From positions 13,784,089-13,848,088 of the forward strand of contig OX365956.1 in the NCBI GenBank assembly GCA_947247005.1: 64,000 nucleotides of DNA, written 5' to 3'. The notes under the pieces are model-generated. The model had not been told where the DNA came from, did no database searches, and saw only the letters and a list, made by a program, of their open reading frames with translations. Shown here piece after piece: positions 49,563 to 61,254 of this stretch. The first letter of the stretch is position 1. Each line of letters starts with the position of its first letter. This DNA is from Spisula solida (lineage: Eukaryota > Mollusca > Bivalvia > Venerida > Mactridae). Made by a program: the position numbers and the translations under genes.

Positions 49563-49778
49563 ATATCGCTGGCTTATAATGAGAAGGTCCAAAGTATAAT
49601 ATCGATATTTTTGAGAAAACAAGAAAAAGAGTCTGAAAACTACGCTTTACTTATGGAAAAACAGGCCTTTTCAAACATGACCAGTGTAGATTTTCAAGAC
49701 AAGAGGCACATAAGAAGCGCCTTGTGACACATATTTAAATATGTAAGAGTCTTATTAAAGGTCGTAAGCCAGCGATAT
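49563..49778. mobile_element. 216-bp MITE
   Basis: Starts ATATCGCTGGCTTA and ends TAAGCCAGCGATAT. The inner left part (AATGAGAAGGTC, TTTTTGAGAAAACAAGA) matches the right end of the element at 23678-24068 in reverse, so the two are one family. This copy has no nested insertion. Confidence 0.85.
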
Positions 49779-49877
49779 GTATGTTACAGTAATTTGTACG
49801 AGGGGTGTTTATTACTACAGTAAACTTCCGCTAATAAGACCACTTTGATTATTTTGAAATCATGCATATTTTTGCCA

Positions 49878-51378
49878 GTTTATCTATCTATCTATCTATC
49901 TATCTTCCTGATAGCCAAACCCCTGCTGGGGACTTAGGCTTTGACATGCGTCAAACTGACAAAGAATGTTAATAAGGATAAGAAATAAAAGTATAAAAGA
50001 TGTGAGAAAGAAGAAAGGTTAAAAATAGGTTAAAAACAGGGCAGGTATTATTTAGGGAGAGGCATGTTCAATACGGCTAACAGCCGTGCTGAACTCGGGT
50101 GTGGGAAGGTCAATGATGTCAGGGGGTAGGGAGTTCCAGTGTATTATTGTTCTAGGGAGGAAGGAGAATTTATAGTAGTCTGTTTTTGCATGTATCTGTT
50201 GGAATGTCTGAGAGTGTGGTGTGCGTGAGGACCGGGTGCTAGGGATGAGACAGTTTGGACGTGGGATAGCAACCCGGTCATGTAAGATGTTGTGTAGCAT
50301 AGTCAGTCGTTGGTCGATACGTCGTTGGTCAAGGCGTCTCCAGTTTAGGGTAGTCATCATGTCTGTGACACTGGACGTACGACTATAGTCTCGCTTGGTC
50401 CAACGAGCAGCTCTACGCTGTATGGCCTCAAATTTCTCAATGAGGGTAGCTGTATGTGGGGACCAGACAGTGGAGCTGTACTCAAGTTGGGGCCTAACAA
50501 GTGTTTTGTATGCTGTTGCTTTTAGTTTTTCTGAATGTACTTTTATGTTTCTTCTGAGAAATCCTAGTGTTTGATTTGCTTTCTTTGTGATGTTGTTTAT
50601 GTGTGTGTTCCAAGTGAGGTCATTTGATATTGTAATTCCTAGGTATTTTGCTGAAGTTACTGATTCTAAGATTGTGTTATGTAGTGTATATTGTGTTGGG
50701 ATGACTGTTTTTCTTTTGGTGATGTGGATGACTTGGCATTTTGATGGATTAAATTTCATGTCCCACTTTGTTTCCCATTGTTGGAGCCGGTTTAAGTCTT
50801 GTTGGAGTACGCTGGAGTGAGAGGCAACAGAAAGAGCAAGATAGATAGCTGTGTCGTCAGCAAAGAGACGCACTTTGGAAGATTGAACTGACTCAGGGAG
50901 GTCATTTATGTAAATGAGAAATAGAAGCGGTCCTAGGACCGAACTCTGGGGAACACCTGAGGAGACTGGTATGGTGCTGGATGTGGAGCCATTGACAACT
51001 ACTGACTGTGATCTGTTATCTAGAAAGCCTTTGATCCATCTCAGAGTATTTCCTCTGATTCCATAATTATAGTGAAGTTTGTAGAGTAATTTTTCATGGT
51101 TGACCATATCAAAGGCTTTTGAGAAGTCAAGGAGTATAAGGTCGACTTGACTTCTCAGGTTTACTGACTGAAGGATATCATCTATGAGCATGAGGAGTTG
51201 TGTTTGGCATGACCTTTTTTCTCTAAAACCATGTTGAAGTTCGTAGAAGAGATTTGATTTAGTGAAGTGTTTTGTTATGCTAGATGCGATAATGTGTTCC
51301 ATGGTTTTGCATAAGATACAGGTCAGAGAGATAGGTCTATAGTTAGAGGGGTCTGATCTGGAGCTTAAGGAGTTTAAG
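49878..51378 (-). mobile_element. 5'-truncated non-LTR retrotransposon (LINE)
   Basis: On the minus strand the element carries a reverse-transcriptase frame, a short 3' untranslated region (about 150 bases) and a (GATA)n tail at 49881-49905 on the + coordinate. Microsatellite tails are usual for CR1/L2/Jockey-like LINEs. It is cut at the 5' side near 51378, just before the first reverse-transcriptase block. AGTTTA is present at both outer borders (49876-49882 and 51372-51378) and may be the target duplication. The uninterrupted frame suggests a fairly young insertion. Confidence 0.9.
50052..51302 (-). CDS. LINE reverse transcriptase (N-terminally truncated)
   Basis: 416 residues from the first ATG, but the frame is open further upstream to about 51388 with SNYRPISLT, the first conserved reverse-transcriptase block, so the ATG is not the native start. 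Visible blocks: LLDFSKAFD (catalytic Asp, about residue 59), SGVPQSSVLGPLLF (115-128), FADDT (catalytic Asp pair, 147-151), then LEYSSTVWSPH and AARW in the thumb region. Residue 120 is Ser where the family has Gly (VPQG). The endonuclease domain is missing, so this copy cannot move by itself. Function in the family: target-primed reverse transcription of the element RNA. Confidence 0.93.
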   Translation of the reverse strand: MEHIIASSITKHFTKSNLFYELQHGFREKRSCQTQLLMLIDDILQSVNLRSQVDLILLDFSKAFDMVNHEKLLYKLHYNYGIRGNTLRWIKGFLDNRSQSVVVNGSTSSTIPVSSGVPQSSVLGPLLFLIYINDLPESVQSSKVRLFADDTAIYLALSVASHSSVLQQDLNRLQQWETKWDMKFNPSKCQVIHITKRKTVIPTQYTLHNTILESVTSAKYLGITISNDLTWNTHINNITKKANQTLGFLRRNIKVHSEKLKATAYKTLVRPQLEYSSTVWSPHTATLIEKFEAIQRRAARWTKRDYSRTSSVTDMMTTLNWRRLDQRRIDQRLTMLHNILHDRVAIPRPNCLIPSTRSSRTPHSQTFQQIHAKTDYYKFSFLPRTIIHWNSLPPDIIDLPTPEFSTAVSRIEHASP

Positions 51379-51480
51379 GTCCCAAAGTATTAAATTTAGA
51401 ACAAAAAAGGTCCGCTAATAAGACCGTTTCGCTGTTAAGACCACCTTTTTACTGGTCGTGGGACTGAGAGGCTTCCATAG

Positions 51481-52786
51481 GAAATACACAATCATGTTTT
51501 AAACAGGAAAGTTGGATATTTATATTAAACAACTATTCATGCCAAATGCAGACATTAATACTTGTACACTATGACATAAATAGAAATATATAATGCGATA
51601 AACATTTCTATAACAGACATTTCCTATGATAACTTTATTCTGTAGACTATCATGATATTTGACGTGTTATTATACTATTATGTTCTTCTGACGGTTGTGA
51701 AACAGCTCATAAATATTATTGTCCAGACAGTATTGAGCCCTTTATGTTTCAGCAAGTACATATATCGATATATCGACACATGATTTATTTAATAAAACGT
51801 CTGTGACATCACAGCAAAGTTAAAACCGAAAAGCTCAGTACAAATATGGTAGCAAATGGTCGTATTTATCTCCCTTAGAAAGTTAGCATCGATACGAATG
51901 ATGCTATATACATGTACATGCAATTATACGCCACGAGACGGGCGTAAAATCAGTAAATGAAAGATATGGTTTTACAGTTAGCAGTTTTGTTGGTATGATC
52001 GGCAGTAATGCCTTCGACCATAGATAATAGATTTCATATTATGTACTTTTCAGATGTTTACACAACATTTTCTAAAAGACACCCTTTGATATTTGCCTTG
52101 ACGATTTGCTTACTTATAATGGTTAATGTTCATTCATGTGCCAAAATACAAAAACTGCTAAATAATTTGGTATTTTTACCCACTAAAGCAGTAAATTAAC
52201 CATAATTTCAACTGTGTTAACTATTATTATACAAGTAAAATTATCCATTTTTGATAACACATTATCGGTTCCTAAGCAGTTCTGGAACATTACTAAAAGT
52301 CAACGGCCAGTCCACTTGATAATGTTGACATGGTGCATAAACCAATAAGATTAATCTAGCATATGATATAGTACAAAGAATTTGACACGACTCTTGGCCT
52401 TCTGTTAGCATAACTTATCAGCTGATTTATTTTCTATATTTATAACCCTGATTGTATGTTTTCATAAGCGGGATGTGTCACGAAGACACTCAAGGTGTAT
52501 TACTAACACAACTCTAAAGGGCCGATATTGCACAATTTATATATACAAAGCAAGTGTCTTGCAATATAGGCATGCATAAAGGTCAGGATCAAGTCAAATT
52601 TTCCATGCTGTATCAAATCTAACTCAGATGGTGTATACTAATTCTGTCAAGCAATTTTAAATACAGAAAGCGATCATAATTTCAGTGAAATTTGTACTAA
52701 AGTATGTGAACTTTAATTTGGCACCTGACTGTAGCAGATATTTTGGGGACACACTGTACATGTATATATGCGTTAATATGTTTCAG
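51481..52786. other. End of MMP intron 8
   Basis: No exon or repeat recognised. The ORF 52008-52199 has no motif. Confidence 0.35.
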
Positions 52787-52886
52787 ATTGATACTGGGGG
52801 TTATCCAAAGGATACAAGTATATGGTGGTTAGGTTGCCCTTCTAAAAGCCAAGTGGTAGCCTTCGACCAGCAAAATTCTATGCAAG
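52787..52886 (+). CDS. MMP exon: hemopexin blade IV and closing cysteine
   Basis: The acceptor TGTTTCAG ends at 52786 and the donor GTAATG starts at 52887. It runs from phase 0 to phase 1. Residues 399-431 contain GYPKDTSIWWLGCPS, the last hemopexin repeat. C415 is the family's second disulfide cysteine and pairs with C226. After the propeller the exon continues with about 16 residues that show no family similarity. If the donor were not used, the frame would stop within four codons (TAG at 52896), so intron retention would give a soluble protein ending just after the propeller. Confidence 0.9.
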
Positions 52887-54631
52887 GTAATGTATAGCTA
52901 ATAGACGATATATCTAACCTAGTGTAACTGACCTGAGATAAATAGATTCTATAGTAGTGTACGTATATAACAAAAAAGGACACTATTAACACTGCATTTT
53001 CGACCGGCCGCTTGTTGTTAGTGTAGATTGAACGTAATCGACGACGGAAAGGTATTTGATGTTATCACATGACGTTCCTAGTACCCGGCTTAGTATTACA
53101 GTACGCATATTCTTAATACACATTATGTTTTCCATGGTAACTTCACGACGTCATAGTAACGTCATTGGAATACGCACGGAGATATTAGAAAGGACGTTGG
53201 GCTTAAGAATAAATGAAAGCTAACTATGATACCAAATTTGTATATATCGATTTTTTTATTATTATATCCCAGAGTCCGTTTTTTTCAAACTCGTTCAGAC
53301 AAAAGCCTCTATGGATAAAATTTCCAGAACTTGTTTAATATAAGTTTATTTCAATTGCAACACGTTGTAGATCCTCTATGTCAACCTATATTGATAAACA
53401 AGGCTAGTGTTATCGTCAGTGGACTCTACCAGCGTATAAGTTTGTCTGTAAAGTAGCTTAGTAGTTAATTCAATCAATATCAGACGTAATGGCAAAACAT
53501 CTTCTGTATACACACAAAATGTACCCTCGCGAAATGAGCAGAGGTTACCAACCTGGTTACAAGAACATGTACGCAGACTTCTTGTTCCGACCATTACGCA
53601 AGTAAATGAAACCACGTGACCCATGTAAATGCCACATGACCTATAATTGATGGCGGAATTAGATTGGTCGGACAATTGATCTAACAGAAATTGCAACATG
53701 CACGGTTACATAAAATGAAATAATCAAAGGATTGTTTCATTTAGCACGACTAACGAATGCACCCAGCGTATAGATTAATACCTATCACAGACTGTGTATG
53801 GTCGATAATGTAATTATTTGAACTAAATTCTGCTGCTTTGTGGAAAGGTCTAAACAAACATGCAGATTGGATTTAATTATCAGTTAATTAGCACTGTTAT
53901 GCCGATGTAAGGTCGTTTTTCATAGCGCTAGACTGCCAACCGACAGTTACTACTCGTTTGAATTCCCGTACTTCACTTCGGTGTAGATATTATTTATAAT
54001 TATTTTTTGTACCTCCCTTTGTATATCATTCATTACGAGGCAACTAAATGGGGTTGCTATGTAAGGTTCGGTCTTTGGCTTACCCTTGCGTGGGTGGCTA
54101 GGCGCTGCTTTCTGTTGGGCTTTTGATTGTATGTGTGCTACAATATTTAATCATGCTAGGTCGAATGGTGAAAGTGAAACTTAGAACATATCAATAAAGA
54201 TGAAGAGATGACGGTTTTGTTGCCAGTTCTAAGATATTTTACGAAACAATTGCTAACACAATATTCTCTAAAACACGTATATAGAAAATAGACATGGCTT
54301 GGAGAAGAGCAAATCAATACTGGATAGGATGTTGTTGTTCATTGCCAATAAATATATACATTGTGAACATGAGTGCAAAATATTGAATTTATTGCTTTAC
54401 TGAATTAAATAATTAATTCTTAGAAAAAACATTCAGGGCAATTCGCCGCACTGTAGATAACTTGGTTTGATAGAAAAATATGGCATTTAGCCCACAAATA
54501 CAAACCGACAGATGTCAGTATGTACATACATTAGTGCCACACATCTGAATAATACAAATAGAAAATATACAAATGTTCTAATGGAACTGTAAACGTGGCC
54601 AAATATAAGTGACATACATTTTATTTTCCAG
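52887..54631. other. MMP intron 9
   Basis: No exon or bounded repeat recognised. The minus-strand ORF 53376-53699 has no motif. Confidence 0.35.
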
Positions 54632-54873
54632 ATACATCATACGGAGTTAATGGTAATTTATTCTCAGCCGGCAATAGAGACAAAGATGAACAATGGATCA
54701 CAGTGAATGACCCTCATAAAACTAGTGGTTTTCGCGACAATAGTGGTTCGCTTGCTAGCAATAGTGTTCACGATGACGTCATGAGCGGAACTGTGATACC
54801 CGGATGTACCGCGATGACATATTTAGCATTGTATATAACATATGTAATTACTTACACTGTTCATTTGCATTAA
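54632..54873 (+). CDS. MMP last coding exon: spacer and C-terminal membrane/GPI signal
   Basis: The acceptor TTTTCCAG ends at 54631. The first codon is split with the previous exon and the stop TAA is at 54871-54873. Residues 433-485 are polar, rich in Asn, Asp, Ser and Gly. Residues about 491-508 are hydrophobic (many Tyr, Ile, Leu, Val), followed only by HLH and the stop. With no basic cytoplasmic tail, this looks more like a GPI-attachment signal than a classical transmembrane anchor. Small residues near 483-484 (SG) are plausible attachment sites. GPI-linked MMPs are known in vertebrates (MMP-17, MMP-25) and Drosophila (Mmp2). GPI attachment here is an inference. Confidence 0.85.
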
Positions 54874-55141
54874 CCAGTTTACTATTATTGTTTAATTGCA
54901 ATGTAATTATGTTTTTGTCTATACAATATTCCATGTACATACATGTACAACTATACTTAATCGAATCTTCCTTGTATCGTTTGAAGAAAATGTAATTACG
55001 GCGAACTGCGAAAGGATTGGATGTGACGTCATGGATTCATACGACTGTAGTTAGTATTTCATATTTTTGTATGTCTTCTTGTTTTTAACAAGAAATGTTT
55101 CATCTGATGTTAGTTCACAAGAAAAATGTCTGTATTGTGAT

Positions 55142-55159
55142 AATAAAAAATGAAATAAA
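55142..55159 (+). other. Polyadenylation signals of the MMP gene
   Basis: Two AATAAA hexamers lie at 55142-55147 and 55154-55159, about 270-290 bases after the MMP stop codon. Their position suits a short 3' untranslated region. There is no direct evidence for the cleavage site. Confidence 0.55.
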
Positions 55160-55169
55160 ATTAAAAATC

Positions 55170-57090
55170 AACATCATAATTATGATAATTTAGACAATAA
55201 TTAGGTTCATTTGCATGAAGATTCGTATTATTATTTGAAAGTTTATTTTACAGATTTCGGTTTGAAATGTTTATGAGGAACTAGGATGAAATAGGGTTAC
55301 CGCAACTAGTTTTATCAAAGCACTTACGGAATCGTAAAATTACGCTCATATTTAAATTCCTTATAATCCTTTTAGAACTACAAATAGGGGACAGGTATTG
55401 TTTGTTAGAGTTTATTAAGTGAAACTTATTACAAAAACTTCACCACATTTTGTGTTAAAGAAAAATAAAGAATATAAATTAGGACGTAAGTTTATTGTTA
55501 GAGCTTTGATAAAATAGTATCCGGAAGAATCAGCAAAATATCAATAACTGACACCCTTTGGAGCCTTTCCAACTGATTTGTTTTAGAAGTGGTCATATAC
55601 GAGGGATATTCCATTAATATGCACCTGCAACAAAATCACGAAACCCATATACAACCAGTACAAAGTGTTTATGAGTAATCATTTAACTCGTAGTTTCAGC
55701 GTTTAAGTTCATTTGCTCGCATTGTGCCGTATAATTATAGTATGTGATGTTTGAATGTTTCTTATGATCGGCTGTTTAGGTTTAGGACTGTCTTCCCTGT
55801 CCGATTTTCTATTATCTTTTTCTTGTCTAGAATTTGATACATCGCACCCTGATACTGCTATTTCCTTTGCAACTACATCCTTGCAGGGAGGCACTATGGT
55901 GAAAAGCTCGGCCGTATTCAGTGCCTGAAATGTTTACCCATTGGGGTAATACAAGTTACTTTAGGAGCTGAAAAAACTATTGAAATGGTACATAAATATA
56001 AAACGAAAACAGTTTGAGGAAAACGTTAATTATAGTGCAAAACATTCATTAAATATATGTCAATAATTATGCAACAAGTAGCACTACTTATGGAACGCCC
56101 GGGTAGTCAATTTAGATGAACAATTGGAAGGCTTACATAAAATGACATTAAAGGTGTGTTATTATTAAATTACGGTTTACTCTACTTACATCGAGACAGT
56201 GAAATCGACTTTGAATCCTCGTCTAGAAATGGTACCTTGCCATTTGTCATATTTAGAAACAACCAACCAATCAGCGGCTACGGATTCGACTGATAGAAAA
56301 TAACAACTATTTGAAGCATTGAGTAGAGATAGAATGAGACACATATACTATTTACTTATACTGAAATATCAATTTATTTTATGAAGTTCATGACGACAAA
56401 TCAACGTAGCTAGTTACCAACAACATTTATAATGTACAAACGCATTCATCGGAATTCAAGTACGAGTCAGGTGTATTTTCAGCAAGACGTTTCATCGAAC
56501 CTGTAGATGTCATCCATACTCTACAAGCAGATCATGGTTAAAGAAAAGTGGCATGTATTCAAGGGGAAGTAATCATGTTTTGTTGCGTTACAGCACAGTT
56601 CATTCACTACTCCAAGTCGCCCTGGGTTTAACAGTACACTCCATATACATGTACATGTATTTTACACATACATGTACGTATATACCAGGCGAAACGAAAC
56701 GTATAAAACATATTGTAATATTCAGCGTTAAATTTGCTACTACAAATGTACTGGAGCTCATTAACTACCCATTATGTTTTCAATATTATTTTGCTAACGA
56801 ACAAAAACACCCTTTGTTTTCGAAAATAACGTAATTATAGTACAGTCAGTTGATGCACTCAATCCCAATCCAGCTAATGCATTTTTCCTTATAAATATGT
56901 CCAAATTCACAACAAAAATGTTGCATGTCTATAATGAACAGAACAGAACAGTACATACATGTATGTATGTATTTATTCAAATCAATAGATCTAAGTGCAC
57001 AACATTTACCATCTGCAGCATACTATTTACAAAATATAATAATGATAATAATAATACACTCCACGAGAGTGAAAACTATACACGCAAGGA
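55170..57090. other. Downstream intergenic DNA
   Basis: 55700-55805 is a reverse CTCGGCTG-family copy (TTATGATCGGCTG, CTTCCCTGTCCGA). No gene is supported; the ORFs at 56553-57169 have no motif. Confidence 0.45.
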
Positions 57091-57091
57091 C

Positions 57092-57610
57092 TTTAAAGGT
57101 GTTGCCTCACAGATTGGGCTAAAATATTTGTATATCGTAATTTCCCAACCTTACCATGTACTGATGTAATAGAAAGCCACTGACGGTTGCTTAATGAATG
57201 ATTTGGTGCAAATCAGCGATTTTTACCACTCTCGATATCGCCCACTGAGTATTTTTTTCTTGAAAAAAAGGCGCTAAGTTTCCTTCCAACATGCTTTGAG
57301 AATTATGTAATTCACACATGATCAAACTGTAACATCAACAAACGACAGCGTAAACATCAGTGATGCATTTGGTTTGTTTTTCAATTCGGTTTCATCAATT
57401 GCGTACAAATTTCAGCCAATTTAAATAATAGTAGTGTTAATTCTATAGGGTATTAATACCCTATAGAATTTTTGATGTAAAAATACTAAATGACTACGAC
57501 ATGCAGAAGTTATTTTAGATGTCAGTGTGGTTGTTTATTTGATATACAGACAATTATACCAAAATTATGTATTTTTGCAATACACCAATATGTGAGGCAG
57601 TCCCTTTAAA
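57092..57610. mobile_element. 519-bp MITE
   Basis: TTTAAAGGTGTTGCCTCACA at the left and the near reverse complement TGTGAGGCAGTCCCTTTAAA at the right. The match continues inward (GATTGG / CCAATA) for about 28 bases with a few mismatches. The interior is non-coding and contains the 32-base palindrome at 57439-57470. Confidence 0.8.
57439..57470. repeat. Perfect 32-base palindrome
   Basis: AATTCTATAGGGTATT is followed immediately by its exact reverse complement, with no spacer. Confidence 0.95.
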
Positions 57611-60600
57611 AACGCCTCAGCTGATTCAAAGCCAAATATATGTTATTGAAAAATCATTTTACATGATGATTGTATATTAACTGATCTTACCTACGTGTAA
57701 ATCAGTTTAATTTGTACTAATATGTTGTCTCTATTTTCTTGGAATCCTGCGAGCTCACTCACCCTGGGCTAAATTGTGGGATTTTCAATACAGGCTATGC
57801 GAGGCATTCTACTCTTAATGTGCTCATATTTGTGAGATCGTGTAGGCACACTAATTCGATGAATACCCTTATTAATCGTTTTCTATCCTTTTATTTAAGC
57901 ATCTGCAAGTATTAATACTGGTTTACTTTTGCACACACTCTAACCTACCGCATTCGAACATGTTTAAAATAATAGAATTTGCCAATTTAAGTACGGAAAC
58001 TTAAAACGATGATTGTGGATGTCTGTGAAATGTGTGAACGGTCTTTTGTTATTGGCTTTATTCATGATTGTTTTAAACAAAATGGCAGGTTATTGTTGAA
58101 TTTGAACACGCGTAGAAACTATTGTGAAAATCATGTATGTGACAAGAGGCTCGTTTAAGAACTTCGTAGACGAATGTGATCCCGCATATAAGGTTAAATT
58201 GCGCCCTTAGCCGGTATTGAAAATCCAACACTTTTGCTTAGGGTAAGTGTACTTGCAGGATTCCCAGCAAATAACGAGACAACATTATTTTTTATTACAA
58301 ACTAAACTGATTTATACGTAGGAAAGATCAATTAATACACATGTAAATGATTGTGCAATAACATAAATACTTAAATCGATATATATATTGGGTGAGGTGT
58401 TTTCAAAGTAATGTTGTGTATATTTGTACAATATAACATATTTAGCATGTATAATAAGCTCAAAGCACACTGCACACTATATATTACCAAAGTCAATATT
58501 CAACAGGTATTGTGGTATGGGTCAGAGAATTCTGAAATAACATATAATAAAGAAGAAAGCATGTTGCTTCGTACTTTTAAGACACATTGAAAATATACTG
58601 ACATTCTTTTTAAAAGTACATCATTATTAGGTATACAGTTGAATCAATTTGAACATATTGGATTTATGCCAGTAATATTTATTTATGTAACGCTTAACGA
58701 CAATTGCAAGCTTCATTTATTCTTAATCGGGAAGGTTACATATTCATATGCAAAGTGCTATTTTTGGAGGAATAAACAACAAAAATCTGCTATTCACCAA
58801 TAGCTAGCTGAATGGACACACTTACATATGAATACCTATTTAAACATGTATCTCCTTTATATTGTTTAATAAGCTATGCTTAGTAATAAGAGTTTTTCTA
58901 TTTGCCGTGCCTTTCTAACCTGTTTAGTATATTCGCATTGTTTTACCGTTATTTCCAGACCATAACTAGTATGTCCAGATAGAAAACCCCGATGATGCTA
59001 GCGGAATACTGTATAGTCTTTCAAAGCTTTGAAATGCTGAACGCTCCAGTTGGCCAATAAAACATCTATCTTCGCACATCCCTGAATATGAAACATTATA
59101 ACACAACTAGTAGGATTGGCCTTATTATTTACTGCTAACTGTTGAGATATGGAGTTCTATCAGTGAAATAAATCACCTACAATGTGACAGATATAAACTC
59201 CACCCCCTCACAGGGACTACTTTATTTTTACCCAAAACTCAACACTAAACTGTCCGTAACTTTTTTGTTACTGAACGGAAACATGTCATGTGGGGGTTTT
59301 TATTCTTAGTTAGAACATTTCCTACAAGTTGGTGTATGATTTGATGCAAAATTCTCAATAAAGTTGTTTTCACCTATTCACCATAATCCAAGATGGCGGA
59401 ATATGAATGGAATTGCATATTCATACACAGCCTACCCACAGTGGTAATTTTGCATAAATAGTATCAGTATTGACACCAGATAAGCATTAAATAAATATAA
59501 TATGTGTTTGTTTTAATTGAATATGGTTAATATCTCATCTTGTAGTAATAAAATTTTGATATTTTCACTCCATGTGGACTTTTGGGCTAATTCTTAAGGA
59601 AAAGACAACTCTGTGGATAGTGATTTTTTACCTGTGTGTTTGTACGAGTTGTTTCCCTTTACACCACAAAAATCGATAAACATTCCCCATACACAACAAT
59701 TTCGCTTATCTTAATCCAATCGATTCAGATCGATATCGGCTATTTCCGTTAGTGGTCGTAAATTTTCCGATAGTCACGAATGATAACGGTAAGCTACATA
59801 AATCGTAGCCTGAGGGGCTACTGATCAGATAAAAAGATAAGCAGTCGATTTTTCATATTTTCAGATTTATGATTGTAACTGTCTATTCGTCTCGTGATCA
59901 TGTATACATTTCAATTTGAATTGCTGATGTTGACTTCTGGTAAATTCTGGTATGCGTGTGGTAGTATCTTAGTAACAACAAGATGACTTTGCTTATTATC
60001 AAATATTTTCTAAATCCCGATATAAATTATGCTTGTTTTTTTTGTAAATTATGTTATATTCGCAAGTACAAAAAAAAAGTACAGTCCAGATTGAGTGATT
60101 GGCATCATGAATCAAATAATTAATTTGAGGTGTGTGAGGCGTTCTTTAAAGTCCTCGTGTGTATATGCGTTCTTGTCTATTTAATTCAGTTTGATTACGT
60201 AACTTTTATCGTAAAGATTTTGCAATGTTTTACACAGAATGTTGTGTTAATAAATAAGTTCAAGTTCAATAAATTGCTGCAATCAATTATACAACGCGCT
60301 CTTGAAAAAATTGAATTTTATCACTACACGATGAGATATAAACCATATTCAATCAAAACAAACAAATATCCTCTATATATTCTTGCCTTACCATTTCCTT
60401 TTTATTGTTTTAGTCAAATCGTTTCATAAAATAGCAATGAATGAACGCAAGATTATAATTGACACTTAACAGTAAAATGGGCATTTGTAAATATATAGGT
60501 TAGGAATGATTACATTTATAGTAACGGTAAGCAACATATAGCTATTTCTATTATTTTACTTCTTTGAAGTTAATAATTATTTAAAATATCAATATATCAA

Positions 60601-60733
60601 TCAGGGCAAAAGTGATCTAGACTATGTTTAAATGTATATAAACATTCCTTACAAAGATATTTACTTATACAGACAATGCAACTATACCAAGGCTGACAGA
60701 CAGGGTGACTTAAAAGAAAGTAATACAGTTTCA
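57611..60733. other. Downstream intergenic DNA
   Basis: AT-rich; no gene, exon or bounded repeat recognised. The ORF at 60130-60429 has no motif. Confidence 0.35.
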
Positions 60734-61254
60734 ATATATATACTACTCAAACTTTGCTAAGGGCCAAGAAATCGATTTTGATGTCCGCCTCATGTTAAAT
60801 GTACAAAAGCAATGAAGAAAACGTTTAGCAATTAATAAAATATCATCTTATCTGCTGCTAAATTTCGAAACTTGATGTCTTGTATTTGATATGCATTGCC
60901 AAAATGACGTCGTTTTCCAGGTAACTGATAAGCCCTATTGGCGAGGACCATAGTGACTAGACTAACATGGAAATTTTCATCCTGGTTTTATTACCATATT
61001 GAGTAAGACCCAAAATGCCAAGAAAATGACAGCATTCTGTTACTACAAAGGCTTGAATGCAGCATTAACATTTTAATGGGGTTGGGCTTATCAGCATTTA
61101 GACATTAAATTTTGAAGTAATCTTTACTGGTTTACAATATTGCAGATGTAGCATTATTTTTCTGAAAATTCTACCATTCAATCTTATTTAATTTGCAAAA
61201 TATTGAAATGGAAACTTTCTTGGCCCTTATCAAATTTTGAGTAGTATATATTAA
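60734..61254. mobile_element. ~520-bp MITE
   Basis: Left end ATATATATACTACTCAAACT then TTGCTAAGGGCCAAGAAA; right end is the near reverse complement (TTTCTTGGCCCTTATCAAA, TTTGAGTAGTATATAT). About 37 paired bases with few mismatches. Non-coding interior. The AT-rich outer ends hide any target duplication. Confidence 0.82.

Larger units (their letters stand above)
49818..51480 (+). mobile_element. Pogo/Tigger-like element split by a LINE
   Basis: TA then CAGTAAACTTCCGCTAATAAGACCAC starts at 49818, of which the first part CAGTAAACTTCCGCTAATAA is diagnostic. After the LINE (about 49878-51378), the sequence resumes with AGGTCCCAAAGTATT, TCCGCTAATAAGACCG and TGTTAAGACCACC. Repeated (TAATAAGACC) words next to CAGT are typical of pogo/Tigger ends. 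The right terminus was not found. The LINE is therefore younger than this element. Confidence 0.6.
15083..54873 (+). other. Matrix metalloproteinase gene, 10 visible exons (5' end missing)
   Basis: Ten exons join in compatible phases: 15083-15190, 22060-22160, 24782-24986, 30175-30333, 30916-31080, 36170-36312, 39863-40001, 47894-48066, 52787-52886 and 54632-54873. They give 511 residues in the order cysteine switch, furin site, catalytic domain, hinge, four hemopexin blades, spacer, hydrophobic C-terminus. Family knowledge: MMPs are zinc endopeptidases that cut extracellular matrix and pericellular substrates, and the prodomain cysteine keeps the zymogen latent. The furin-type site together with a C-terminal hydrophobic tail resembles membrane-type MMPs, especially the GPI-linked ones. 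The residue numbers used in the exon entries count from the split glycine at the start of exon 15083. No promoter was identified. Upstream exon(s) for the signal peptide and first part of the prodomain are required by phase and family architecture but were not located. Confidence 0.93.

Noticed and set aside
53905..53970. tRNA-like stretch with a B-box-like TTTGAATTCC
   Set aside because: No convincing A box or cloverleaf arms could be drawn.
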